Positions 44,949 through 53,197 of a stretch of DNA of 64,000 nucleotides are shown one piece after another. The notes below the pieces were generated by a model. It saw only the letters and a list, made by a program, of their open reading frames with translations, had not been told where the DNA came from and did no database searches. The position numbers were made by a program, and so were the translations under genes. Position 1 is the stretch's first letter; the number at the start of each line of letters is the position of its first letter. Origin of the DNA: Desulfurivibrio dismutans (GTDB lineage Bacteria; Desulfobacterota; Desulfobulbia; Desulfobulbales; Desulfurivibrionaceae); assembly GCF_029210385.1 (NCBI RefSeq), contig NZ_JARGDQ010000001.1:124001-188000 (forward strand). Direction: 5' to 3'.

Positions 44949-45192
44949 GGTAGCCTTAAAAGTGTGGTGAGGGGTAGAAGAGGAAAATAACTGTAACAGC
45001 ACATGATACTTTATTTTTCAGCAATAGAGAAGCGGAAAAGGCGCCGGGCGCCATCGAGGAATTGGCGGGCCGCAACGATTTTACCCCGGTGGCCCGGCCC
45101 GGTCGCAACCGCTGCGAACATCTTACCCACCGCCGGGTTTACCGTCCCTGGGAAGCTATGAAGGGATCGACCGGGGGGCGCTACTCAGATTG

Positions 45193-45576
45193 TTAGGCGC
45201 CGATTATCGCCAACCGCTGGCTTTTGAAGTCGATGGCCTGGTGCAGGGTGTCAAGCTCGAATTTTTCCCTGGCTGCCGGTTCCTGCTCGTGGAGGAGGAT
45301 GCCTTGGCGCACCACTTCGTCCAACAGCAAAATGGGGGCGGTGTTAAGTACCAGGATGTCGATGTCGTTGCGCCCCAGGGACCGGCAGAGATCGGCCTGC
45401 AGATCCAGTTTGGCGATAAAGCACTCCTCCGGGTCGCTGGAGCGGCAGTGAATGGCAATATCCAGGTCGCTGGCGGCGGTGGCCTCTCCCCGGGCCGATG
45501 AGCCGAACAGGTAGGCAAAGGAGATGCGGTGGCCATAGGTACGGAGAATTTGCTTGATTTCGTCCGGGGTGTTCAT
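45193..45576 (-). CDS. mntA: MntA-type antitoxin nucleotidyltransferase
   Basis: 127 residues with the minimal nucleotidyltransferase signature GSSARGEATAASDLD (Gly25-Ser26, Asp37, Asp39). In characterised HepT/MntA pairs this protein AMPylates the HEPN toxin to silence it. It overlaps the hepT-like gene by 4 nt. An 87-bp part of this gene (45260-45346) recurs at 46116-46202. The 244-nt gap between it and the helicase has no gene I can support. Confidence 0.88.
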   Translation of the reverse strand: MNTPDEIKQILRTYGHRISFAYLFGSSARGEATAASDLDIAIHCRSSDPEECFIAKLDLQADLCRSLGRNDIDILVLNTAPILLLDEVVRQGILLHEQEPAAREKFELDTLHQAIDFKSQRLAIIGA

Positions 45577-45986
45577 TTCAAGTTCAAAGCCCTCTCCACC
45601 TGTTCCAGGTAGCTTCTGACATCATCCGTTTTGGCCAGTACTTGACGACAAATAATGACTGCCTCGATTTTTTCGTAATCATGGGCCAGGAAGTTGCGCA
45701 GGCCGGCAATGTGGGCGAAATCGTAGGCAAAACCCCGTTCCAGCACTCCATTTTCGCCAAGGATATCGAAAGACTCATGGTATGACTGGGGCAGCCGCAG
45801 GCGTTGCTTTTTGATCACCATCTCCGCCAGGGTAATGCAACTGTCAGTCAGCAAATAGAGGTAATGGAGCATGGCGCCCCGGTAAACGGGATCCGCGACA
45901 AAGCGCTGTTCGCATTTCTCCCGCAGAGCTTCGACCTGGTTCAGATGTTCGCGAATGCGCCCGATTTTTTGTTTGATCAATTCCAT
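45573..45986 (-). CDS. hepT: HepT-type HEPN ribonuclease toxin
   Basis: 137 residues with the HEPN active-site motif RNFLAHDY (Arg97, His102, Tyr104). The Tyr two residues after the His is the AMPylation target in known HepT proteins. Family members cut RNA when free of MntA. The toxin gene precedes the antitoxin gene, the usual order for this pair. All key residues are intact, so it may be active. Confidence 0.88.
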   Translation of the reverse strand: MELIKQKIGRIREHLNQVEALREKCEQRFVADPVYRGAMLHYLYLLTDSCITLAEMVIKKQRLRLPQSYHESFDILGENGVLERGFAYDFAHIAGLRNFLAHDYEKIEAVIICRQVLAKTDDVRSYLEQVERALNLK

Positions 45987-46115
45987 TGTTGTTTTCGCCC
46001 CGGTCTGGCGTGACCATAACCGTCATACCGTTTTGGCATCCTATTCTCCGCACTCTAACGGCTGCCGCCGGTGAAAGCAAGCCGGTACCTGCTCCGCCTC
46101 CGTGAGAAAAGTCAG

Positions 46116-46202
46116 AATTTTTCCCTGGCTGCCGGTTCCTGCTCGTGGAGGAGGATGCCTTGGCGCACCACTTCGTCCAACAGCAAAATGGAGGCGGTGT
46201 TA
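46116..46202 (-). pseudogene. Fragment of a second mntA
   Basis: 86 of 87 bases match 45260-45346, the part of mntA encoding LLLDEVVRQGILLHEQEPAA. No start, no nucleotidyltransferase motif and no paired toxin accompany it. It marks a past duplication or unequal recombination around the toxin-antitoxin pair. Confidence 0.85.
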
Positions 46203-46226
46203 TTATCTTCTGCCTCCAGGCAGCGT

Positions 46227-47237
46227 TTACAGGTTGTAAAGCTGGGCCTTGTAGCGGGCCAGGTTGGCCGGTTCTTGGAACCAGGCGGCGGTTGCTGTCA
46301 GACCTTTTTTCAGGCCCTCGCGGCCGCCGTATTGGGGTTGCCAGTTAAGCAATTCCCTGGCCTTGCGGTTGTCCGCCCAAAGCCTTTCCACCTCGCTTTT
46401 TTCCGGGCGTAGACGTTGTTGGTCCAGGTCCAGGTCGATTTCTTGGCCCATTACTTCGGCGATCAACTGCACCGTTTCGCCGATGGAAATCTCAAAATTG
46501 CTGCCGATATTAACCACCTCGCCCACTGCCGCATCGGCTTCCGCCATGGCGATAAAACCCTGTACCGTATCATCCACGTAGTTGAAATCCCTGGTGGGGT
46601 GCAGGGCGCCCAGCTTGATTTGGCGCTGCCCTTGGGCGATCTGGGTGATAATGGTGGGGATCACCGCCCGGGCCGATTGCCGTGGCCCGTAGGTGTTGAA
46701 GGGCCGGATCACCGCCACCGGCAGGTCGAATGAACGATGAAAAGAGAGGGCCAACTGGTCGGCGCCGATCTTGGTGGCGGAGTAGGGCGACTGCCCCTGC
46801 ATGGGGTGGTCCTCGGTGATGGGCACAAAAAGGGCGGTGCCGTACACCTCGCTGGTGGAGGTATGCACCACCCGTTCCACTCCCAACTCCCGGGCCGCCT
46901 GCAGAATGTTCAATGTACCGGTGATGTTGGTTTCCACGTAGGTGGCCGGGGAGTGATAGGAATATGGAATGGCGATCAGCGCCGCCAGATGCAGCACCAC
47001 ATCGCAACCCCGCATGGCCTCCTTGACCCCGTGGGGATCGCGGATATCGCCGGCAAAAACCTCCAGTTGATCGAGAATCTCCGGCGGAGAGCTGTCCAGC
47101 CAGCCCCAGGAGTTGAAGGAGTTGTATAGTACAAAGGCTCGAACCTGACGCCCCTGGCGTACCAGTTCCTCAACCAGATGCGAGCCGATGAAGCCATCGG
47201 CCCCGGTGACCAGAATTTTTTTGTTTTGCAACTTCAT
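46227..47237 (-). CDS. legB: Legionaminic acid 4,6-dehydratase LegB
   Basis: 336 residues, an extended short-chain dehydrogenase. The Rossmann loop TGADGFIGSH (residues 11-20), the TSTSEVYG segment and the catalytic Tyr152/Lys156 (YSATK) are present. By pathway context it removes water from a GDP- or UDP-GlcNAc to give the 4-keto-6-deoxy sugar that LegC aminates. Last gene of the leg operon. Confidence 0.88.
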   Translation of the reverse strand: MKLQNKKILVTGADGFIGSHLVEELVRQGRQVRAFVLYNSFNSWGWLDSSPPEILDQLEVFAGDIRDPHGVKEAMRGCDVVLHLAALIAIPYSYHSPATYVETNITGTLNILQAARELGVERVVHTSTSEVYGTALFVPITEDHPMQGQSPYSATKIGADQLALSFHRSFDLPVAVIRPFNTYGPRQSARAVIPTIITQIAQGQRQIKLGALHPTRDFNYVDDTVQGFIAMAEADAAVGEVVNIGSNFEISIGETVQLIAEVMGQEIDLDLDQQRLRPEKSEVERLWADNRKARELLNWQPQYGGREGLKKGLTATAAWFQEPANLARYKAQLYNL

Positions 47238-47256
47238 GTTTTGCCTTTTTCTGCCT

Positions 47257-47958
47257 TTAACGGGTCATTGGTTGGTTTTCCAGTATTGCCTGAACAAGCT
47301 TGAGATCAAGCTCGGTGTCGATGTCCAGTGAACGCTCCTTGGGCATGGGGTGGGCTATTGTTTTCCGGTCCAGAAAGGTATGGTTTTGTTTGAACCATGC
47401 GGTGTCAGCTACATATACCGCGCCGTTGAGCACGAACGATGGCCTTAGATCCTGGCGGCGGGTGGGAAAATCCCAGGTTCCCAGTACCGGCTCCAAGCGT
47501 TGCTGCCCTTCCAGATAAAACATCCAGGCCGGGTTTTTGTCGGTTTCGGTTACGGAAACACAAGCGGGAGCCTCGCTCTGGTGGCATTTTTCGATACATT
47601 GATCAATGTCCCTGGCCTCCCTCAGCGGCGAGGTGGGCTGCAAAAGCACCAGGTAGTCATATTGCCGGCCAAGATTGTCGAGGGCATGCAGCAAGGCCGC
47701 GCTGGTGGGCGCTTCATCCCCGGCCAACTCCACGGGGCGGACGAAAGGAACTTCGCAACCCCACTGCTTGGCGGTGGCGATAATTGCCTCATCCTCGGAG
47801 GACAGGACAACCCGGTCGATAAAATTTGACCGCTGGGCAGCTTCAATGCTCCAGGCCACCATTGGTTTGCCGGCCAGTTCCAGGATGTTTTTGCGGGGCA
47901 GGCCCTTGGAGCCGCCCCGGGCGGGGATAACGGCCAGCACGCTTTTAGTGCCAATCAT
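47257..47958 (-). CDS. legF: CMP-legionaminic acid synthetase (acylneuraminate cytidylyltransferase)
   Basis: 233 residues. The CTP-binding start IPARGGSKGLPRKN (residues 11-24) and LLQPTSPLR identify the NeuA/LegF/PseF family. It activates the nonulosonic acid with CTP. The ATG overlaps the preceding gene by 4 nt. The neighbours make legionaminate more likely than sialate or pseudaminate. Confidence 0.87.
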   Translation of the reverse strand: MIGTKSVLAVIPARGGSKGLPRKNILELAGKPMVAWSIEAAQRSNFIDRVVLSSEDEAIIATAKQWGCEVPFVRPVELAGDEAPTSAALLHALDNLGRQYDYLVLLQPTSPLREARDIDQCIEKCHQSEAPACVSVTETDKNPAWMFYLEGQQRLEPVLGTWDFPTRRQDLRPSFVLNGAVYVADTAWFKQNHTFLDRKTIAHPMPKERSLDIDTELDLKLVQAILENQPMTR

Positions 47959-49019
47959 TCTTTTGGTTCCGCGAAAAAGGTGCCGAATTCTCCCTGTGCT
48001 CGCTCAAAATCGGTCATGTGGCCAATATCCAGCCAGTATTCCCGCAGAGGGAAGACCGCAGCTTCCTGCTTATTTTGCAGTACCGTGTCGAACAGTTGCG
48101 GCATGTCGAAAAAGGTATCGGCGGGGATGTATTCTAGGATTTTGGGTTCCAGCACATAAATGCCGGCATTGATAAAAAAACTTTGCACCGGTTTTTCGGT
48201 GATGTTGGTCAGGCGATGTTTTTCCACGTTGACCACGCCGTAGGGTATCTGCAGGTCGTACTTGTGAACGCACATGGTGGCGGCGGCCCGGTTGTCGGTG
48301 TGAAAGTCCAGCAACTGCTGGAAGTTGACCTTGGTCAGGATGTCGCCGTTCATCACCACCAGGGGCAGAGTTGGTTTTTCCGGCAGCAGGCTCAAGGCGC
48401 CAGCGGTGCCCAGTTTCTTGTCTTCATGCAGGTAGTGGATTTCGACGTTCCACTTAGAGCCGTCGCCGAAAAACTCTTCGATCATCGAGGCCTTGTAGTT
48501 GACCGAAAAATAAAAACGCTGAAAGCCGCACTCAATGAAACTTTCTAAAATAGTCTGTAATACCGGCTGGCCGCCGACATTAAGCAACGGTTTGGGACAG
48601 TCCTTGGTCAAAGGCCCCAGCCTGGTCCCCAGCCCGCCGGCCATCAACACCACCGGGTTATCCTTGGCGGCCGGTTTGAGCAGGTTATCCAGCACCTGCA
48701 GGCCCACCACCCGGTTTTCTTCGTCAACCAGAGGCACCCTGGTAAATTTCAGCAGCCGCATGGCCACCAGCATGTCCTTGCGGCTTTCGTTGGCCCGAAA
48801 GGTGGTGGGTTGCCGGTTCATGATTTTTTCCACCGGTTCGCCCAGATCCCCTCCCTTGAGGATGGCTCGGCGGATATCGCCGTCGGTGACGGTGCCCAGC
48901 AACACCTGGTTTTCGTCCACCACCAAGGCGATCTGCATGGCGGTCTTGTCGATCTGCCGCATGGTTTCCAGAATCGGCAGGGTGGGGGGCACCAGAATGT
49001 CTCGCCAGTCCTTGTTCAT
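47955..49019 (-). CDS. Sugar-1-phosphate guanylyltransferase with CBS pair (LegX/PtmE type)
   Basis: 354 residues. Two CBS domains fill residues 1-115, then a nucleotidyltransferase domain starts with LMAGGLGTRLGPLTKDCPK (residues 125-143). This CBS-NTP-transferase fusion is the PtmE/LegX enzyme that makes the GDP-amino sugar precursor for legionaminic acid in Campylobacter. The CBS pair suggests nucleotide-level control. AAGGAG precedes the start. Confidence 0.87.
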   Translation of the reverse strand: MNKDWRDILVPPTLPILETMRQIDKTAMQIALVVDENQVLLGTVTDGDIRRAILKGGDLGEPVEKIMNRQPTTFRANESRKDMLVAMRLLKFTRVPLVDEENRVVGLQVLDNLLKPAAKDNPVVLMAGGLGTRLGPLTKDCPKPLLNVGGQPVLQTILESFIECGFQRFYFSVNYKASMIEEFFGDGSKWNVEIHYLHEDKKLGTAGALSLLPEKPTLPLVVMNGDILTKVNFQQLLDFHTDNRAAATMCVHKYDLQIPYGVVNVEKHRLTNITEKPVQSFFINAGIYVLEPKILEYIPADTFFDMPQLFDTVLQNKQEAAVFPLREYWLDIGHMTDFERAQGEFGTFFAEPKE

Positions 49020-49045
49020 GGACGGTCTCCTTAAAATGCTATTTG

Positions 49046-49073
49046 GATTAGTCTAGTCATGAATAGACCAATC
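49046..49073 (-). other. Palindrome between legG and the CBS nucleotidyltransferase gene
   Basis: GATTAGTCTAGTCATGA and its partner AATAGACCAATC form a 28-bp interrupted palindrome centred on TCATGA, in the 77-nt gap inside the leg operon. It could be an attenuator, a processing site or an operator. This is the only gap of note in the operon; most other joins overlap. Confidence 0.4.
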
Positions 49074-49096
49074 TAGTTTTTTCAGTGGCTGATTTT

Positions 49097-50299
49097 CTAA
49101 ACATTTCGAAATTCGATGGGCAAATCATAAAATTCTTTTTTCAGAATTCCGGTCAGATCAAAAATTTTTACAGTTTCTGCGATCTTCTGGCTGGTGCCTG
49201 GTTTTTCGTAAGGGTTGGCAATGTTGGCCGCCTTTTGTTGCAGCTCTTTAGACAAGACTTGGCGCAGGGCGGTGGTGATGGCGTTTCGGTCCGGGGCGCA
49301 GTTCAGGATACTGGCGGCCTGTTCCCGTCCCTTTTGCCGATCGCCGACATTCACCGTGGGCACTTGCAGGCTGGGGGCCTCGATGATGCCGCTGGAGGAG
49401 TTGCCCACCACCGCCCGGGCCAGCTTCATGGCGCTGAGGTAACGAACCTGGCCCATGGAGGTGAAGGCGTGGGCGCGGTCGGGATTGGCGGCGACGTAAT
49501 CGTCGATCATGCGGTTGATGATGCGGCCGTCGGTGTCGGCGTTGGCCTTGGTGAAAATCAGGGTGCATTGGGGAAATTCCGCCATGGCGGCCAACAGCTC
49601 GCCGAATTGTGCCTCGGCAGTTTGCGTTTCCAGGGTGGTGGGGTGAAAGGTGATGAGTAACAGATTTTCCCCCAGCAAAAAACCAAGAGAGTGTTCCAGC
49701 TCCTGCCGGTCCAGCAGCTCCAGTGACTGAATGTTTTCCACCCCCAACGCACCCACGTTAAACACCCGCTCCGGTGATTCGCCCAGTTGAATAACCCGCT
49801 GGCGGTATTTTTCGGTGCTGGTGAAATGAAGGTGGCTGAGCTTGGTAATCGCATGCCTCAGGGAGTCATCCATGGCCCCCACGGTCTGTTCCCCGCCGTA
49901 AAGATGGGCGATGGGCACGCGGCTCACCAGAGCGGCGGCGGCCATGGCAAAGGCCTCGTAGCGATCACCCAAGATCAGGATCAGGTCCGGTTGCTGGCGG
50001 GCCAGAGCTTCGGCGTAGCCAATCAGGCCCAGGCCCATGGATTTGCTGATTCCCGTCGGGGTGTCCGCGCTGACCAACATCTCCACCTTTTCGTCGATGG
50101 TAAAGCCGTCGTCCTCGATCTCCCGGGCGGTATAACCGAACTCCGGGGCCAGGTGCGAGCCGGAGACAATGGTTTGCAGGCTCAGGCCGGGATCGGCGGC
50201 GATTTGGGTCATCACCGGGTGCAACAGGCCGTATTCCGCCCGGGTGCCGGTGAAGATCGCTATTTTTCGGGCTGCTGCCTGGTTCATTGGCTGAATCAT
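49097..50299 (-). CDS. legG: Hydrolysing NDP-GlcNAc-type 2-epimerase LegG (NeuC family)
   Basis: 400 residues. The N-terminal GTRAEYGLLHPVM motif and the nucleotide-binding GNSSSGIIEAPSLQVP mark the NeuC/LegG family, which inverts C2 and releases the nucleotide, giving 2,4-diacetamido-2,4,6-trideoxymannose. The start overlaps legI by 4 nt. Met6 is an alternative start. Confidence 0.87.
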   Translation of the reverse strand: MIQPMNQAAARKIAIFTGTRAEYGLLHPVMTQIAADPGLSLQTIVSGSHLAPEFGYTAREIEDDGFTIDEKVEMLVSADTPTGISKSMGLGLIGYAEALARQQPDLILILGDRYEAFAMAAAALVSRVPIAHLYGGEQTVGAMDDSLRHAITKLSHLHFTSTEKYRQRVIQLGESPERVFNVGALGVENIQSLELLDRQELEHSLGFLLGENLLLITFHPTTLETQTAEAQFGELLAAMAEFPQCTLIFTKANADTDGRIINRMIDDYVAANPDRAHAFTSMGQVRYLSAMKLARAVVGNSSSGIIEAPSLQVPTVNVGDRQKGREQAASILNCAPDRNAITTALRQVLSKELQQKAANIANPYEKPGTSQKIAETVKIFDLTGILKKEFYDLPIEFRNV

Positions 50300-51321
50300 T
50301 CCTTTATAAGGGTGATCAACTCGTCTTGGTCGAAATCCCTGCCCGCAGTTTGCCCCAGCATTTCATCCCAGCGCATGGGCGAGATGCCGCCCCCCGGCCG
50401 TTTGACGGTCAGGTTCTTGGCGGTGAACTGCTCACCTTTTTTGATATCCCGGGCGGCGACGATGCTCTTGCGGGCCACGGTTCGATTGGGCAGCTCCGAG
50501 GGGCCGGGCCTTTTAATGCCGTCGCCCAGGGCCTTTTCGATATTGCGGATGGCCCGGACCATGGCCCGCAGTTCGTCTGGTTCCAGGCTGGCTTTGTGGT
50601 CCGGGCCGGGCAGGGTTTTGTCCAGCGTAAAGTGCTTTTCCACCACCTTGGCGCCCAAAGCGGCGGCGGCGATGGCGGCCTCGATGCCTTCAGTGTGGTC
50701 GGAGAATCCCACCGCTACCCGGCACTGTCGGGCGATGGTCGCCATGGCCCGCAGATTGACCTCCGCCATGGGGGTGGGATACTCGGTGGTGCACTGCAAG
50801 ACGGTGATCCCCTCGCGGGTGGTGCCGGCCTGTTCCAGGGCCGCCAGCGCCGCCTCTACCTCTTCCAGATCGGCCATGCCGGTGGAAAGAATAATTTTTT
50901 TCCCCAACCCACCGACCTTGCGCAGATAGGGCAGGTTGGTGATCTCACCTGAGGGAATCTTGAAGATCTCCAGACCCAGGCTCGCCAGGAAATCGACGCT
51001 TTTCAGGTCAAAGGCTGTGGAGAGAAATTCAATGCCTTGGCTCTGGCAGTAGCCGTGCAGAACGACAAACTGTTCCTCGGACAATTCCAGCCGCTTGAGC
51101 ATCTCGTATTGGGACTCTTCCCCCCCCGAGTTGCGCTGCTGGTAGGCTGCCTTGGGGGCGTCGCGGGCCACCAGGCTCTCCGCCTTGAAGGTCTGGAATT
51201 TGACCGCATCGGCCCCGGCCGCCGCCGCCGCGTCGATCAGCTTTTTGGCCAGCTCCAGGTCACCGTTATGGTTGACCCCGGCCTCGGCGATAATGAATAC
51301 GTGGTCTTCGGGATTTTTCAT
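50296..51321 (-). CDS. legI: Legionaminic acid synthase (NeuB family)
   Basis: 341 residues. The TIM-barrel synthase domain (IAEAGVNHNGDLELAKKLID, FKIPSGEITNLPYL, VVEKHFTLDKTLPGPDH) is followed by a C-terminal antifreeze-like SAF domain (RTVARKSIVAARDIKKGE). It condenses the mannose derivative with phosphoenolpyruvate. Overlaps the acetyltransferase gene by 4 nt. Confidence 0.9.
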   Translation of the reverse strand: MKNPEDHVFIIAEAGVNHNGDLELAKKLIDAAAAAGADAVKFQTFKAESLVARDAPKAAYQQRNSGGEESQYEMLKRLELSEEQFVVLHGYCQSQGIEFLSTAFDLKSVDFLASLGLEIFKIPSGEITNLPYLRKVGGLGKKIILSTGMADLEEVEAALAALEQAGTTREGITVLQCTTEYPTPMAEVNLRAMATIARQCRVAVGFSDHTEGIEAAIAAAALGAKVVEKHFTLDKTLPGPDHKASLEPDELRAMVRAIRNIEKALGDGIKRPGPSELPNRTVARKSIVAARDIKKGEQFTAKNLTVKRPGGGISPMRWDEMLGQTAGRDFDQDELITLIKE

Positions 51322-51956
51322 GCTTGCCCCGGTTGTTTTGCTGCTTGCGGCGGCTTGATTACCGAGCCGGCGGGAAGGTCATGGTAGATACTTAAACCGG
51401 CGGCGATAAAGGTGCCTGCCCCGATCCGGCGATACTCACGGATCATGCTGCCGCTGCCGACAAAACTTCCTTCTCCAATCTCCACCCCGCCATTAATGAG
51501 CGCCCCGGTGGCGATATGGCAGAAATCGCCGATCACGGCATCGTGTTCCACCAGGGCGTGGGAGTTGATAATGCAGTGGCGGCCCACTCTCGCCCCGGCA
51601 TTGACCGTGGCGCCGGGCATAACGATGCTGCCTTCGTCCACCTTGGCATGGCGGGAAACATAGGCCCTGGGGGAAACAACGGTGGCCGCCTCGCCCCCGG
51701 CCTGTCGCAGGCGTTCTGCCAGGGCCACTCGCAGCGCCGGGGTTTTTATTTGCCCCACGCTGATCAAGAAAAGATGCTCGTTGGCCAGGGCGGCAATTTT
51801 TTCATCGCCGCCCAGCACCGGACAATCTAAAATTTTCTCTCCTGCCGTCAATGCCGGGTCCAAAATCCCCTCAATAGTATACTGTCCCGTCTGCTCAACC
51901 ACGTCGATACACGCCTTGCAGTGGCCGCCGCCGCCCAGCAGGATCAGCTTATTCAT
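51318..51956 (-). CDS. legH: Sugar N-acetyltransferase (LegH/NeuD/PglD type)
   Basis: 212 residues. An N-terminal Rossmann-like sugar-binding part (LILLGGGGHCKACIDVV) is followed by a left-handed beta-helix of hexapeptide repeats from about residue 95 (GSIVMPGATVNAGARVG, VEIGEGSFVGSGS), with the His of SHALVEHDAVIG as likely base. It acetylates the 4-amino group made by LegC. It lies directly next to legC without a gap. Confidence 0.87.
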   Translation of the reverse strand: MNKLILLGGGGHCKACIDVVEQTGQYTIEGILDPALTAGEKILDCPVLGGDEKIAALANEHLFLISVGQIKTPALRVALAERLRQAGGEAATVVSPRAYVSRHAKVDEGSIVMPGATVNAGARVGRHCIINSHALVEHDAVIGDFCHIATGALINGGVEIGEGSFVGSGSMIREYRRIGAGTFIAAGLSIYHDLPAGSVIKPPQAAKQPGQA

Positions 51957-53129
51957 CTACACCGCCTCCGGTGTTCTTTGCCGGTTGAGTTGGCGTACGC
52001 TGCTGGGCAGGTTGATCAGGCGGTCGGCCAACCAGTTGGCGGTGGTCAGGTTATCGGTCTGGCAGTCGTTATACATGGGCAGGGTGTTAAGCAAATCCCA
52101 TGCCGGGCGGCAGAATATTTTTTCCTTATGGCAGGCGGCCAGCAACCGGTCCCGTTGCTCCCGGTCGCTGGTCAGCAGGGCGTTGAGCCAGTAGTTGGAG
52201 CGGGCTTCGGCCGGTTCCCGGATAAATTCCAAAGCGGGAACGGCCACCAGGATTTTTTCGTATTCCGCCGCCAGTTCCCGCTTGTCTGCAAGGAAAGCCG
52301 GCAGCATCTCCAGTTGGGCGCAACCCAGGGCGGCGTTGAGATTGGGCATCCGGTAGTTGTAGCCCGCCTGGTCATGGCGGTATTGCCAGGGGTGGGGAAT
52401 TTTGGCGGTGGTGGTCAGGTGGCGCACTCGGTCTGTCAATTTTTTGTCATGCCCAACCACCATGCCGCCGCCGCCGCAGGTGATGGTCTTGTTGCCGTTG
52501 AAGCTGTAAATCCCCAGATCGCCGAAGGTGCCGCAGTGGCGCCCCCGGTACTTGCTGCCCAGGGCCTCGGCGGCGTCTTCCACCACGGCGATGTGGTGGC
52601 GGCGGCAGATGGCCACCACCTCTTCGATCCGAACCGGATGGCCAAAGGTGTGCATGGGCACGCAGGCGGCAATCCGCCGCTGAGTGGCACGATTATAGCA
52701 TGTGTTGTCGCGGCAGATGGTGTGGGTGGTCAGAAAGTCTTCCAGGGCCGCCGGGCTCAGGCCCAGGGTGTCGCGCTCCACGTCCAGGAAGATGGGCCGC
52801 GCCCCACAATAATTGATGGCGTTGGCGGTGGCCACGAAAGAGAGCGGCTGGGTGAGCACTTCATCCTCCGGTCGCACCCCCATCGCCAGCAGGGCGGCAT
52901 GCAGGGCGGCGGTGCCGGTGACCGTGGCCACGGCATAATCGGCTCCGGTAAAGGCGCAAATGTCCTGCTCAAAGCGTTCGACAAAGGCCCCCACCGAGGA
53001 GACGAAGGTGGAATCGATGGCCTGGGTGGTGTACTCTTTTTCCCGGCCGGCAAAAAGCGGCTCATGCAGGGAAATGGCTTCCCGGCCAGGGTAAAGGGTG
53101 CGGATTTGCTTGATAAGTTCGGAAAACAT
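51957..53129 (-). CDS. legC: PLP-dependent aminotransferase LegC
   Basis: 390 residues, DegT/DnrJ/EryC1 family. The PLP Lys is Lys214 (SFNGNKTITCGGGG); Asp185 in VVEDAAEALGS pairs with the cofactor nitrogen. It aminates C4 of the LegB product. First gene of the leg operon. The 68-nt gap to the divergent maf gene must hold promoters for both directions, but I cannot pick out clear boxes. Confidence 0.9.
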   Translation of the reverse strand: MFSELIKQIRTLYPGREAISLHEPLFAGREKEYTTQAIDSTFVSSVGAFVERFEQDICAFTGADYAVATVTGTAALHAALLAMGVRPEDEVLTQPLSFVATANAINYCGARPIFLDVERDTLGLSPAALEDFLTTHTICRDNTCYNRATQRRIAACVPMHTFGHPVRIEEVVAICRRHHIAVVEDAAEALGSKYRGRHCGTFGDLGIYSFNGNKTITCGGGGMVVGHDKKLTDRVRHLTTTAKIPHPWQYRHDQAGYNYRMPNLNAALGCAQLEMLPAFLADKRELAAEYEKILVAVPALEFIREPAEARSNYWLNALLTSDREQRDRLLAACHKEKIFCRPAWDLLNTLPMYNDCQTDNLTTANWLADRLINLPSSVRQLNRQRTPEAV

Positions 53130-53197
53130 GGTTTTTTATACCGCTATTCAGTCGCCTGTGCAACCACAGATAAAACGAAAACGAGGGAGTAAGGTCA

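Noticed and set aside
44949-45192. Possible small gene between mntA and the helicase (frame containing RNDFTPVARPGRNRCE)
   Set aside because: No start with a ribosome site and no recognisable family. It may be debris of an old gene, but I cannot support a feature.
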